From the NCBI RefSeq assembly GCF_019459225.1, contig NZ_JAIAZY010000002.1, positions 1 through 64,000 on the forward strand: DNA of 64,000 bases. Direction: 5' to 3'. The DNA comes from Bacillus sp. IITD106. GTDB taxonomy: Bacteria > Bacillota > Bacilli > Bacillales > Bacillaceae_C. Under the pieces are notes generated by a model. It saw only the letters and a program-made list of their open reading frames with translations, was not told the origin of the DNA and searched no databases. This document shows positions 1 through 7,048 of this stretch, in pieces (position 1 is the stretch's first letter; the number at the start of each line of letters is the position of its first letter). A program made the translations under genes and the position numbers.

Positions 1-14
1 TAATAATTGATTAG

Positions 15-95
15 ATAAAGGCAAATCTGATCGAAAGGCAGATACGCAAAGCCACAGGCCTAAGGTTTTTTAACAACTATGGCAGCTGGGTTACC
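15..95 (+). promoter_or_regulatory. Cyclic-di-GMP-I (GEMM-I) riboswitch aptamer upstream of sinI
   Basis: The sequence carries the conserved GEMM-I blocks in order: GGCAAA at 20-25, a helix capped by a GAAA tetraloop (33-36), ACGCAAAGCC at 44-53, then GGCCTAAG at 57-64 and TATGG at 78-82, and finally GGGTTACC at 88-95. CCTAAG plus TATGG is the canonical 11-nt GAAA tetraloop receptor, so both partners of the tertiary contact are present. A small AAATAC/GTATTT hairpin (97-113) follows immediately before the ribosome binding site AGGAGGG (115-121) of sinI. No U-tract terminator is seen, so control of translation or RNA folding is more likely than classical attenuation. Family knowledge: such aptamers bind c-di-GMP. 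The promoter probably lies outside or at the edge of the window. Confidence 0.85.
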
Positions 96-126
96 TAAAT
101 ACTATATGTATTTTAGGAGGGTCATT

Positions 127-264
127 ATGCGGAAAGCGGTTATAGTAAAGGAAGAACAGTTTGATGAAGAATGGGTAGAGCTCATATTAACTGCACTGAA
201 TGCAGGCATAAGTCCGGAAAGTATTAGAGAGTTTTTTCAAATTCATAAACGAAATAAACGGTAG
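127..264 (+). CDS. sinI: SinI-like anti-repressor of SinR
   Basis: A 45-residue protein. The segment EEWVELILTALNAGISPESIREF matches in style the SinI dimerisation helices, which mimic the C-terminal part of SinR. In B. subtilis SinI binds SinR and frees biofilm-matrix genes. The ATG at 127 is chosen because AGGAGGG (115-121) lies five bases upstream; the longer reading frame from 79 would start inside the riboswitch. It is shorter than B. subtilis SinI (57 residues) and lacks its C-terminal tail. It sits directly behind the c-di-GMP aptamer and in front of sinR. I infer that its synthesis responds to c-di-GMP, which would differ from the Spo0A-driven sinI promoter known in B. subtilis. Confidence 0.88.
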   Translation: MRKAVIVKEEQFDEEWVELILTALNAGISPESIREFFQIHKRNKR

Positions 265-336
265 TTTCGACTTGATTCCTTCAGACTACATTAAAAAAAT
301 AATGAAAAATTTTTTCCACTTAGATTGTTCTAAATA

Positions 337-365
337 TGAAACAAACCTTCGTTATATGGTATAAT
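337..365 (+). promoter_or_regulatory. Probable sigma-A promoter of sinR
   Basis: A consensus TATAAT (360-365) is preceded by TG one base upstream, an extended -10 element. The -35 position (about 337-342, TGAAAC) is weak. It lies between sinI and sinR, like the internal sinR promoter of B. subtilis. A GTTCTAA sequence at 327-333 partly resembles the SinR operator GTTCTYT but is not convincing. Confidence 0.5.
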
Positions 366-391
366 TTGCTGTAAGGAAGGTGAAGATCCAC

Positions 392-715
392 ATGATTGGC
401 GAACGTTTACGTGAATATCGGAAACAGAAAAAAATGTCTCTATCTGAATTAGCGGAAAAAGCAGGGGTTGCTAAATCGTATTTAAGTTCTATTGAACGGA
501 ATATCCAATCAAACCCCTCCATTCATTTCTTAGAGAAAGTATCGGAAGTGTTAGGTATATCCGTCAATGCTTTGCTTCATGAGGAACAAGAAGGAGCAAT
601 CGGTTTAGATTCCGACTGGGAGGAACTTGTTCGAGAAGCAATGACATCTGGAGTATCTAAAGAAGAGTTTCGCGAATTTCTAGAGTTTAATAAATGGAAA
701 ATGGGAAATAAATGA
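392..715 (+). CDS. sinR: SinR-type master regulator of biofilm formation
   Basis: A 107-residue DNA-binding repressor. Residues 1-65 form a Cro/CI-type helix-turn-helix (LSELAEKAGVAKSYLSSIER, recognition helix included) that is nearly identical to B. subtilis SinR. The C-terminal part (DSDWEELVREAMTSGVSKEEF, then REFLEFNKW) is the SinI-type dimerisation domain, and it mirrors the sequence of SinI just upstream. The ATG at 392 is chosen with AAGGAAGGTG (374-382) as ribosome binding site. Family knowledge: SinR tetramers repress matrix genes (tapA-sipW-tasA, eps). Those matrix genes are not adjacent here, unlike in B. subtilis. A hairpin terminator follows at 796-832. Confidence 0.95.
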   Translation: MIGERLREYRKQKKMSLSELAEKAGVAKSYLSSIERNIQSNPSIHFLEKVSEVLGISVNALLHEEQEGAIGLDSDWEELVREAMTSGVSKEEFREFLEFNKWKMGNK

Positions 716-795
716 TGGAGAACAAAAGCGCAAGCGTAGATTCAGCTACGTACAAACGTTAAGTAATGCTCTATACTTTCTCTATTAAAAATAAC

Positions 796-832
796 AAACC
801 ATGGCTCAAGAAAAAAATAGCCATGGTTTTTT
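796..832 (+). terminator. Rho-independent terminator after sinR
   Basis: Perfect stem ACCATGGCT / AGCCATGGT with an A-rich loop, followed by TTTTTT. Confidence 0.85.
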
Positions 833-862
833 CAACATTGTTCAATATTATTTTCAGGAATT

Positions 863-922
863 TCACACAGACCTAATCCCCTGCGATGAGAGTAGAGTCA
901 TCATGTGTATTATTTTTTTCAA
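863..922 (-). CDS. Possible 19-residue peptide ORF
   Basis: Tentative. The minus strand carries a strong ribosome binding site, AAAGGAGG (931-938), eight bases before a TTG codon. The frame then reads KKIIHMMTLLSSQGIRSV and stops. A second AGGAGG motif (about 944-949) lies just upstream. The peptide starts with two lysines followed by hydrophobic residues, which could be a tiny membrane or signal peptide, but I recognise no family. It lies in the 350-base gap between sinR and xpaC, which otherwise holds the sinR terminator and a TATAAT (984-989) that may serve xpaC. Confidence 0.2.
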   Translation of the reverse strand: MKKIIHMMTLLSSQGIRSV

Positions 923-1068
923 CTTTCCATCCTCCTTTAAGATCCTCCTGCGTTTGTGTCTTTCAAAAGATTGATTTATTCCTTATAATAGATATGAATG
1001 AAACCTTTATTTAACAATGAACGTAATTCATTTATATAGAAAAAGTCTGGGATAGGAGTAGATGCAGC

Positions 1069-1719
1069 ATGAAACCTGTTTTTACGTTTTTTCTCGGTAT
1101 GTTTACCGCTGCGGGCACCATTTTGCTTTGGGTCATTTTATTTAATGGTTTCATTTTAGGGCTAGTACCTTCTACCGTCTCCGCATTTTTAGCAGGAGGC
1201 CTAACATTTTTGGGGATAAAACTATATTCTGATCGCAAATTTTTGAAAAAAAATAAATTGACGAGAAAAGAATATATTTATATACAAAAAAACTTAGCGG
1301 AAGCGAAGAAAAAAATCAGCAGATTGCAAAAAGCATTTTTTTCCGTTAGAACGATGGGTGCTTTTAAGCAGTTATATGAGCTAAGTAAATTATCAAAACG
1401 GATGTATTCCATCATCCATAAAGACCCAAGACGTTTTTATCAGTCTGAGCGTTTCTTCTTCTATCATCTCGATTCCGTAGTGGAGCTCTCAGAAAAATAT
1501 GCCATGCTCGCAGCTCAGCCTGTAAAAAATGAAAAAATGTATATTTCACTTAAGGAAACCCAAAGCACATTGGAAGATTTGAGTGAATCCATCAAAAAAG
1601 ATATTTATCATGTACTTTCATCAGATATTGATGATTTAAATTTTGAATTAGATGTTGCAAAGCACTCTTTAAAAAAATTGGAATATAACCCTCTCGACGA
1701 TGAAAGGAGAAAGAAATAA
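1069..1719 (+). CDS. xpaC: XpaC family protein
   Basis: A 216-residue protein with two hydrophobic segments near the N-terminus (about residues 2-24 and 27-50), then a long charged helical domain containing YIQKNLAEAKKKISRLQKAF. This layout fits the XpaC family (named from hydrolysis of an indolyl phosphate dye; the true role is unclear). The gene ends one base before the start of telA, the same xpaC-telA (yaaN) pairing as in B. subtilis, where the pair sits at a different chromosomal place. A ribosome binding site, ATAGGAG, precedes the ATG. The family is usually linked to envelope stress and toxic-anion tolerance, but direct function is inference. Confidence 0.8.
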   Translation: MKPVFTFFLGMFTAAGTILLWVILFNGFILGLVPSTVSAFLAGGLTFLGIKLYSDRKFLKKNKLTRKEYIYIQKNLAEAKKKISRLQKAFFSVRTMGAFKQLYELSKLSKRMYSIIHKDPRRFYQSERFFFYHLDSVVELSEKYAMLAAQPVKNEKMYISLKETQSTLEDLSESIKKDIYHVLSSDIDDLNFELDVAKHSLKKLEYNPLDDERRKK

Positions 1720-2901
1720 ATGAGTGAACAAAACAAAAATACTGAAACGGTATTAAAAACTGACTTTTCAAGCCTTGACGATCTACTAGCCAATCCATTT
1801 GGTGAACAAGAGATCGTACCGATAAAGCAGGAACAAGTACAAGAAGAGGTAAAGCCTGTAAGGCTTGTAGACAGCTTGCCTGAGGAAAATCGAAAGAGAG
1901 CCCTTGAACTCGCACAACAGATTGATCCTGCCAATCATCAAGCAGTTATAGCTTACGGAACTCATGCCCAATCCCAATTATTGAATTTTTCAAGTTCCAT
2001 GCTTGATCATGTGCAAAGTAAGGATATTGGTCCAATTGGTGATATTTTAAATGAGTTAATGAGCAAACTGCGAGACGTAAATCCAGATGAGCTTTCCCCT
2101 GAAAAAAAGAATTTTTTCTCGAAGATGTTTGGGAAAATTTCCAATTCGATTCAAGAGGTTATGTCTAAATATCAAAAAACGGGAGCACAAATCGATAGGA
2201 TTACGGTGAAATTGACTCAATCCAAGCAGATGTTGATTGATGATTTAAAGATGCTTGAACAATTATATGAGAAAAATAAGGAATACTTTCATGCTTTGAA
2301 TATTTATATTGCGGCTGGAGAGTTAAAAATTGAAGAATTGACGACTAAGACGATTCCGGAGCTGAAGAAAAAAGCTGAAGCTACCGGCGATCAAATGACG
2401 TATCAGGAAGTCAATGATATGGTCCAATTTGCAGATCGTCTTGAAAAAAGGCTCTATGATTTAAAATTAAGCAGACAAATTACTATCCAAAGTGCTCCAC
2501 AAATTAGAATGATTCAAAATACGAACCAGGCGCTTGCAGAAAAAATCCAAACTTCAATTATGACAGCCATCCCGCTCTGGAAAAACCAAATTGCGATTGC
2601 ATTGACGCTTATTCGTCAGCGGCAAGCTGTTGAAGCGCAGAAGCAAGTTTCTAAAACAACGAATGATTTACTTCTTAAAAATGCAGAAATGCTAAAAACA
2701 AATACAATCGAAACTGCTAGAGAAAATGAGCGTGGACTTGTTGATATTGAAACATTGAAAAAGACACAGTCTAATTTGATTACAACTCTAGAGGAAACGA
2801 TCAAAATCCAACAAGAAGGACGTGCGAAACGCGCCCAAGCAGAACAAGAACTTGTTTCAATGGAGAACGAGTTGAAGCAAAAATTACTGAAACTAACGTA
2901 A
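1720..2901 (+). CDS. telA: TelA/YaaN toxic anion resistance family protein
   Basis: A 393-residue soluble protein, strongly helical and rich in coiled-coil-like stretches (for example the C-terminal [20 protein letters not shown]). It contains the family segment around [21 protein letters not shown] (residues about 137-160) and the long helical core with [19 protein letters not shown]. Members are called tellurite or toxic anion resistance proteins; the biochemical activity is not known. The start codon immediately follows the xpaC stop, with AAAGGAG inside the xpaC end as ribosome binding site, so the two are translationally coupled. A bidirectional hairpin terminator follows. Confidence 0.85.
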   Translation: MSEQNKNTETVLKTDFSSLDDLLANPFGEQEIVPIKQEQVQEEVKPVRLVDSLPEENRKRALELAQQIDPANHQAVIAYGTHAQSQLLNFSSSMLDHVQSKDIGPIGDILNELMSKLRDVNPDELSPEKKNFFSKMFGKISNSIQEVMSKYQKTGAQIDRITVKLTQSKQMLIDDLKMLEQLYEKNKEYFHALNIYIAAGELKIEELTTKTIPELKKKAEATGDQMTYQEVNDMVQFADRLEKRLYDLKLSRQITIQSAPQIRMIQNTNQALAEKIQTSIMTAIPLWKNQIAIALTLIRQRQAVEAQKQVSKTTNDLLLKNAEMLKTNTIETARENERGLVDIETLKKTQSNLITTLEETIKIQQEGRAKRAQAEQELVSMENELKQKLLKLT

Positions 2902-2928
2902 TGCATAAGGAATTATTATTAAAAAATA

Positions 2929-2966
2929 GACTTGTTCCATATTTGAAGGGAACAAGTCTATTTTTT
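2929..2966. terminator. Bidirectional terminator between telA and the lipoprotein gene
   Basis: Stem GACTTGTTCC / GGGAACAAGTC, flanked by A-rich sequence on the left and TATTTTTTTC on the right, so it can end transcription from both convergent genes. Confidence 0.8.
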
Positions 2967-2969
2967 TCT

Positions 2970-3263
2970 TTATTTTTTTGCTGATGAAGTGTGACTAGTT
3001 GTTTTCTTGTCGGCGTAAGGCATTCTTGTAATAACAATTGGATCTTTTAAATTAGTGTTGGGAATTTGTTGTGGTCCCAGACCATTTGGCATATATTCAA
3101 TATTCTTGGCTTCTGGTGGAAGTGGGTCATAAACAGAGTCCATGATGATGATTTTTTGTTGATACTGTTTACTTTTTGTTTCCTGTGCTACTTCCGTATT
3201 GCTACAAGCAAATAAAGTAATACATAGCATAAAAATGAGTATACATACTATTATTTTTTTCAT
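2970..3263 (-). CDS. Small predicted lipoprotein, function unknown
   Basis: A 97-residue protein with a clear lipoprotein signal: MKKIIVCILIFMLCITLFAC, where LFAC is the lipobox and the cysteine is the expected lipidation site. The mature part is short and polar, with a KKTTSHTSS-type C-terminus. No enzymatic motif was recognised. The ATG at 3263 is preferred because AAGGGG lies at proper distance; the longer frame adds 16 residues with no biological sense. It is a single gene between convergent telA and divergent mvaB. Confidence 0.7.
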   Translation of the reverse strand: MKKIIVCILIFMLCITLFACSNTEVAQETKSKQYQQKIIIMDSVYDPLPPEAKNIEYMPNGLGPQQIPNTNLKDPIVITRMPYADKKTTSHTSSAKK

Positions 3264-3408
3264 ACTCATCATCCCCTTTATATTTAGTTTACTTAAATGA
3301 CTAAACAACATTCACCTTGTTCAACTATGCGAAAGCGGACATAAGCTATTACTCCTCTCATATTTTAAAGTAACTGGTTTTTTAATTCTATTTATGGGAG
3401 GAATCAGA

Positions 3409-4314
3409 TTGGTTTTGCCAGAAAAGGTGACAATCATTGAGGTAGGACCACGAGATGGATTACAAAATGAAGATCATTTTATCGATACTGTGACTAAGAA
3501 AGAATTCATTCAGAAATTGGTATTCGCGGGAGTTCAGGAGATGGAAATCACCTCTTTCATTTCTCCAAGATGGGTTCCGCAAATGAAGGATGCCGCTTCG
3601 ATTGTGAATTCGCGTCCAAAAGGTATTCACAGCATTGCCTTAGTTCCAAATCGAAAAGGGTTGGAAAAACTGTTGGAAACCGATTGTAAAAGTATTGCGG
3701 TTTTCGTGGGTGTGAGTAATAGTTTTAATAAGAAAAATGTAAATAAAACAACTCGGGATAGTATGGAGGAATTATTACCTATTATTGCTGAATTAAAAAC
3801 TAAAGGTTTTTTTATCCGCGCATGCATCTCTACTGCTTTTTACTGTCCATATGAAGGGAAAGTTTCGATAAAAGACACAGTAAAGCTTTGCCGGGAATTT
3901 GCTGCAGTCGGAGTCGATGAACTAAGCGTCGCTGATACAATAGGAATGGCGACTCCTGTGGAATCTTTTTTACTTTTTTCCGAGTTAAAGAGAGAGCTTC
4001 CCTCTATTATGATAGCAGCACATTTTCACGATACGCGAAAAATGGCGCTTGCTAATATTTATGCTGCCCTTCAAGCCGGCATCAATCGGTTTGATTCATC
4101 CGCAGGCGGCATTGGCGGCTGCCCTTTCGCACCAGGAGCAAGCGGCAATGTTGCCACTGAAGATGTCGTTTATATGTTCGAACGGATGGGGATCGATACC
4201 GGAATTGACATTGATAAACTCGTCAATGCGATTGATGTAGTAGCCCCTCACCTTTCGAAAGAAATTGAATCGGGGTATTATCGGCTTACTAAAAAAGCTA
4301 AGGACGAAATGTAA
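3409..4314 (+). CDS. mvaB: Hydroxymethylglutaryl-CoA lyase
   Basis: A 301-residue TIM-barrel lyase of the HMGL/DRE family that cleaves HMG-CoA to acetyl-CoA and acetoacetate, the last step of leucine breakdown. Seen motifs: EVGPRDGLQNE near the N-terminus (catalytic arginine and aspartate), AAHFHDT (metal-binding histidines), and FDSSAGGIGGCPFAPGASGN with the catalytic cysteine. TTG at 3409 is chosen: GGGAGGA (3396-3402) is its ribosome binding site, while the upstream ATG at 3394 overlaps that site. Length matches the family (about 300). It stands alone, without the acyl-CoA dehydrogenase or methylcrotonyl-CoA carboxylase genes that often accompany it. Confidence 0.93.
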   Translation: MVLPEKVTIIEVGPRDGLQNEDHFIDTVTKKEFIQKLVFAGVQEMEITSFISPRWVPQMKDAASIVNSRPKGIHSIALVPNRKGLEKLLETDCKSIAVFVGVSNSFNKKNVNKTTRDSMEELLPIIAELKTKGFFIRACISTAFYCPYEGKVSIKDTVKLCREFAAVGVDELSVADTIGMATPVESFLLFSELKRELPSIMIAAHFHDTRKMALANIYAALQAGINRFDSSAGGIGGCPFAPGASGNVATEDVVYMFERMGIDTGIDIDKLVNAIDVVAPHLSKEIESGYYRLTKKAKDEM

Positions 4315-4327
4315 TAAGTGCGATATT

Positions 4328-4553
4328 TTATTTCATCGCGAATCCTGATTAATTCTCGATGAAACCCAGCCCAATTCCGATTTCATCGATAATTTCGCAT
4401 TAATTCTCGATGAAACCCGACCCATTTCCGATTTCATCGATTATTCCGCATTAATTCTCGATGAAACCTAGCCCATCTCCGATTTCATCGATTATTCCGT
4501 ATTAATTCTCGACGAAACCCAGCATTCTTCCAATTAAATCGCGAATGACGCCT
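4328..4553. repeat. 51-bp tandem repeat array with internal palindromes
   Basis: TTAATTCTCGATGAAACC recurs at 4349, 4400 and 4451, and in variant form (GACGAAACC) at 4502: an exact 51-base period over about four units. Each unit also holds TTTCATCGAT, the inverse complement of ATCGATGAAA, so each can fold into a hairpin. A partial unit precedes the first full copy. It fills the gap between mvaB and the convergent yqkB. No U-tract is present. Confidence 0.9.
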
Positions 4554-4581
4554 GGATGTTAAAATTGAGCACCCTTCAGTC

Positions 4582-4911
4582 CTATACGACGACGTTGCAG
4601 CTCATTCGTCCATTTAATATTTGCCCTGGGCTTGATAAGCGAAATGATTGAGTTTCTTGAGAGAAATCAATTTTCAATTCTTCATCGAAAAAAATAGCCT
4701 TTGATTTTTCTATATACACGTTTACTTTATCGCTTCCGATCAACATATCCTCTGCATGCAAATCTTGTTCACGAATTAATTGCAAGGTAGGAACACCACT
4801 AACTGCACAGCCGCAGCCGTCCGTTTCATATTTTAGCTTTAAGACTAGATTTTGACCGTCCATTTTCTGCTCAATTTTCCGTGCAGCTTCTTCTGTAATT
4901 GAAATTTTCAT
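4582..4911 (-). CDS. yqkB: YqkB, A-type (HesB-like) iron-sulfur domain protein
   Basis: A 109-residue protein closely resembling B. subtilis YqkB. Conserved pieces: YETDGCGCAVSGV (cysteine pair where A-type carriers hold metal or cluster ligands), FFDEELKIDFS and SSPGQILNGRMS. YqkB belongs to the HesB/YadR-like superfamily, but its exact role in Fe-S metabolism is not established. The ATG at 4911 follows AAGGGAG; the longer frame is not needed. Divergent from the CDGSH gene, which also binds an Fe-S cluster, so a shared Fe-S theme is possible but is inference. Confidence 0.85.
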   Translation of the reverse strand: MKISITEEAARKIEQKMDGQNLVLKLKYETDGCGCAVSGVPTLQLIREQDLHAEDMLIGSDKVNVYIEKSKAIFFDEELKIDFSQETQSFRLSSPGQILNGRMSCNVVV

Positions 4912-5032
4912 TATGTTCTCTCCCTTCCTTCCTTTCATCCATTTTAGCATATGCTGATTTAGTGAGGTTGCATTTCCTCTTCTTTCCTTCTACTATTAAA
5001 TAGGAATAGTCTTTTACAAGGGGGAAATTAAT

Positions 5033-5245
5033 TTGGAAAAAGTACAAATCAAAGTAATGGATAACGGTTCGTATCGAGTATCGGGAGACGTTGAACTTAT
5101 TGATGTTGACGGTAATGTATTTGAAACAAAACAAGTATTTTCTTTATGCCGCTGTGGCCTTTCCAATCGCAAACCGTTTTGTGACGGCACGCATAAAGGG
5201 AATTTTGAATCATGCGTCCGCGCTGAAAAAGTACTAAATGATTAA
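5033..5245 (+). CDS. CDGSH-type iron-sulfur domain protein
   Basis: A 70-residue protein whose C-terminal half has the CDGSH signature CRCGLSNRKPFCDGTHKGNF: three cysteines and one histidine that ligate a labile 2Fe-2S cluster in this family. TTG at 5033 is the start, with AAGGGGG upstream. The N-terminal part is a short beta-rich extension. Such small bacterial CDGSH proteins are thought to act in redox or Fe-S transfer; a specific function is unknown. A terminator follows at 5254-5280. Confidence 0.88.
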   Translation: MEKVQIKVMDNGSYRVSGDVELIDVDGNVFETKQVFSLCRCGLSNRKPFCDGTHKGNFESCVRAEKVLND

Positions 5246-5253
5246 CCGGTACT

Positions 5254-5280
5254 ACCCGCAGTTATTGCGGGTCCTTTTTT
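5254..5280 (+). terminator. Terminator after the CDGSH gene
   Basis: Stem ACCCGC / GCGGGT with a 7-base loop, then CCTTTTTT. It abuts the convergent yolD-like gene. Confidence 0.85.
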
Positions 5281-5611
5281 ATTCCATCATAACGATCTGA
5301 TCAATCCTTTCAGCCGAAATCTTTACAACACATCCATCCTGATCCACGACACGAAATTCCTTATTTATCGTATCAAAATAGTGAATTCTTCCTAATATTT
5401 CCTCATAATGATGATTGTTAAAATGTGTAATCTTCACTTCTTTCCCGAATTCCATTGCCGCGCCTGCTATTTCATTTAGCATTTCTAATTTTTGTTCATC
5501 CAATTGCTTTAACTTTTCATGCGTGTCTTCTTCCGCCCATTTCCGAAGCATTGTAACATGCTCTGGAAGCATAAGCGAATTCCATTTTATACGACCACGA
5601 TCCCGAATCAT
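5279..5611 (-). CDS. YolD-like protein
   Basis: A 110-residue protein of the YolD family, which is regularly encoded beside UvrX/YqjW-type Y-family polymerases in Bacillus (YqjX-YqjW, YolD-UvrX). It begins MIRDRGRIKWNSLMLPEHV, the typical family N-terminus, and has a C-terminal beta-rich part (EFRVVDQDGCVVKISAERI). The role is unknown; association with SOS mutagenesis is inferred from context. The ATG at 5611 has AAGGAAGGTG at good spacing. It lies 37 bases downstream of uvrX and is surely co-transcribed. Confidence 0.85.
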   Translation of the reverse strand: MIRDRGRIKWNSLMLPEHVTMLRKWAEEDTHEKLKQLDEQKLEMLNEIAGAAMEFGKEVKITHFNNHHYEEILGRIHYFDTINKEFRVVDQDGCVVKISAERIDQIVMME

Positions 5612-5648
5612 TCGCTTCACACCTTCCTTTTGCATAGGTTTTGTAATA

Positions 5649-6899
5649 TTATGCTTTATGTCCTCCTACAAGTGCTGCCCTCTTCCTTGCCGTTCCCGCC
5701 TTTGTATAAGAAATTGCTCGTAATAAGGACACTCCCCCATAACGCCTGCGAATTTGATCTACGGTGTAGCCAAGCTTTTTTTGCCTTACTTTTCTTGGCT
5801 CAAATAAATTTAATTGAACATATTTATCCTCTGCCACATTCGATAGTACTATAGAAATTTGGCGGACGGTTTTTCCTGTGTAATGTGTTTCGAATAGCCG
5901 CAAACAGACACGATACAGATCCATCGTTGTATTTGTTGGTTCCTCCACTGAGTACGAACGTAAAAATCCACCGCCGAATTCTTTATCGCTATAGCCAATC
6001 CCGAGGCTAATGGTCCTTCCTGCCTTTTTACGCTCTCTCGCTCTCCGCGCCACTTCTTCACACATTTCGAGAATGACACAAATAATCTCCTCTTTATCTT
6101 TATAATCACGAAGTAAAATCTGACTTTTTCCAAAGCTAATTTGTCCTTCTATAATTGGAGCCCCTAATTCCGACAAATCTACTCCCCACGCATGATAATA
6201 GAGTTGATTCCCCATCACCCCGAATTTTTTCTCGAGCAAATGCAAATCGGAATGGGCAAGCTGTCCGACATTAAAAATTCCCATACTATTTAGTGTCCTT
6301 TCTACCCTTCTTCCGATTCCCCACATCTCCCTAAGTGGAGCAACTGACCATAATTTTTCCGGAACATCTTCATAAGTCCATTCCGCAATGCCTGTTTTTT
6401 TTGCTTCAAGATCAAGACAAAGCTTGGAAAGAAGCATGTTTGGTCCGATGCCAATGGAACATGTGAGCTGGAACTCTCGGAACAACTCATCTTTAATTTT
6501 CTCGGCGACCAAACGGGCATCACTCGTTCCGTCGATTTTGATAAAACTCTCGTCCACGCTATACACATGAATTGCTTCTTTCGGGACGTAACGATGAAAA
6601 AGATAGGTAATTTCAGTGGCAACTCGCAAATAGGTGCTCATCTTTGCCTCGTCAAGCAGGATTCTGTCATCTTTCGGAATTTCATAAAGCCTGGAACCTG
6701 TTTTAATTCCAAAATCTTTTTTCAATCGTGGGGATGCCGCGAGCACAACACTCCCGGGTTGCTTCAGATTTCCAACAACCGCAAGATGACATTTCAATGG
6801 ATCATATCCAAGCATCACCGCCGAGCAGCTCGCATAAAAGCTTTTTATATCAATACATAATATTTTGTCATGTGGAAGCTTGCTGTAATCAACACCCAT
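5649..6899 (-). CDS. uvrX: UvrX/YqjW-type Y-family DNA polymerase
   Basis: A 416-residue DinB/UmuC-family translesion polymerase. Palm motifs are intact: CIDIKSFYASCSAV (first catalytic aspartate, steric-gate region) and VYSVDESFIKIDG (second acidic pair). The little-finger region follows, and near the C-terminus VQLNLFEPRK resembles a beta-clamp binding motif. It differs from PolYA at 14478-15692, so two Y-family enzymes are encoded. The start is placed at the ATG that follows GGGAG at proper distance. Upstream is a perfect LexA box (6922-6934), so it is likely SOS-controlled. It pairs with a yolD-like gene downstream. Confidence 0.92.
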   Translation of the reverse strand: MGVDYSKLPHDKILCIDIKSFYASCSAVMLGYDPLKCHLAVVGNLKQPGSVVLAASPRLKKDFGIKTGSRLYEIPKDDRILLDEAKMSTYLRVATEITYLFHRYVPKEAIHVYSVDESFIKIDGTSDARLVAEKIKDELFREFQLTCSIGIGPNMLLSKLCLDLEAKKTGIAEWTYEDVPEKLWSVAPLREMWGIGRRVERTLNSMGIFNVGQLAHSDLHLLEKKFGVMGNQLYYHAWGVDLSELGAPIIEGQISFGKSQILLRDYKDKEEIICVILEMCEEVARRARERKKAGRTISLGIGYSDKEFGGGFLRSYSVEEPTNTTMDLYRVCLRLFETHYTGKTVRQISIVLSNVAEDKYVQLNLFEPRKVRQKKLGYTVDQIRRRYGGVSLLRAISYTKAGTARKRAALVGGHKA

Positions 6900-6921
6900 A
6901 TTCATGTCTCCCATCAACAAA

Positions 6922-6934
6922 CGAACATTTGTTC
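6922..6934. promoter_or_regulatory. LexA (DinR) operator of uvrX
   Basis: CGAACATTTGTTC is an exact match to the Bacillus SOS consensus CGAAC-N4-GTTC. It lies 22 bases before the uvrX start and directly next to a TATAAT on the minus strand (ATATAATAG), so bound LexA would cover the promoter. Confidence 0.88.
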
Positions 6935-6999
6935 TATTATATGCAATATAATAGCCGAAAGGACCTATTTTTTCAAATAGTACTTTTTTCCAAACAAAA

Positions 7000-7048
7000 A
7001 ACTCATATCTTATATCTCAACTCAGATATAAGATATGAGTTTATTTTT
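7000..7048. terminator. Long perfect hairpin terminator
   Basis: Eighteen-base perfect inverted repeat (7000-7017 with 7024-7041, six-base loop) with T-rich runs on both sides. On the minus strand it overlaps the yqjQ stop codon and ends in TTTTTG, so it terminates the yqjP-yqjQ unit. Confidence 0.8.

Noticed and set aside
4328-4553. CRISPR array
   Set aside because: The whole 51-base unit repeats, with no unique spacers, and no cas genes are in the window.
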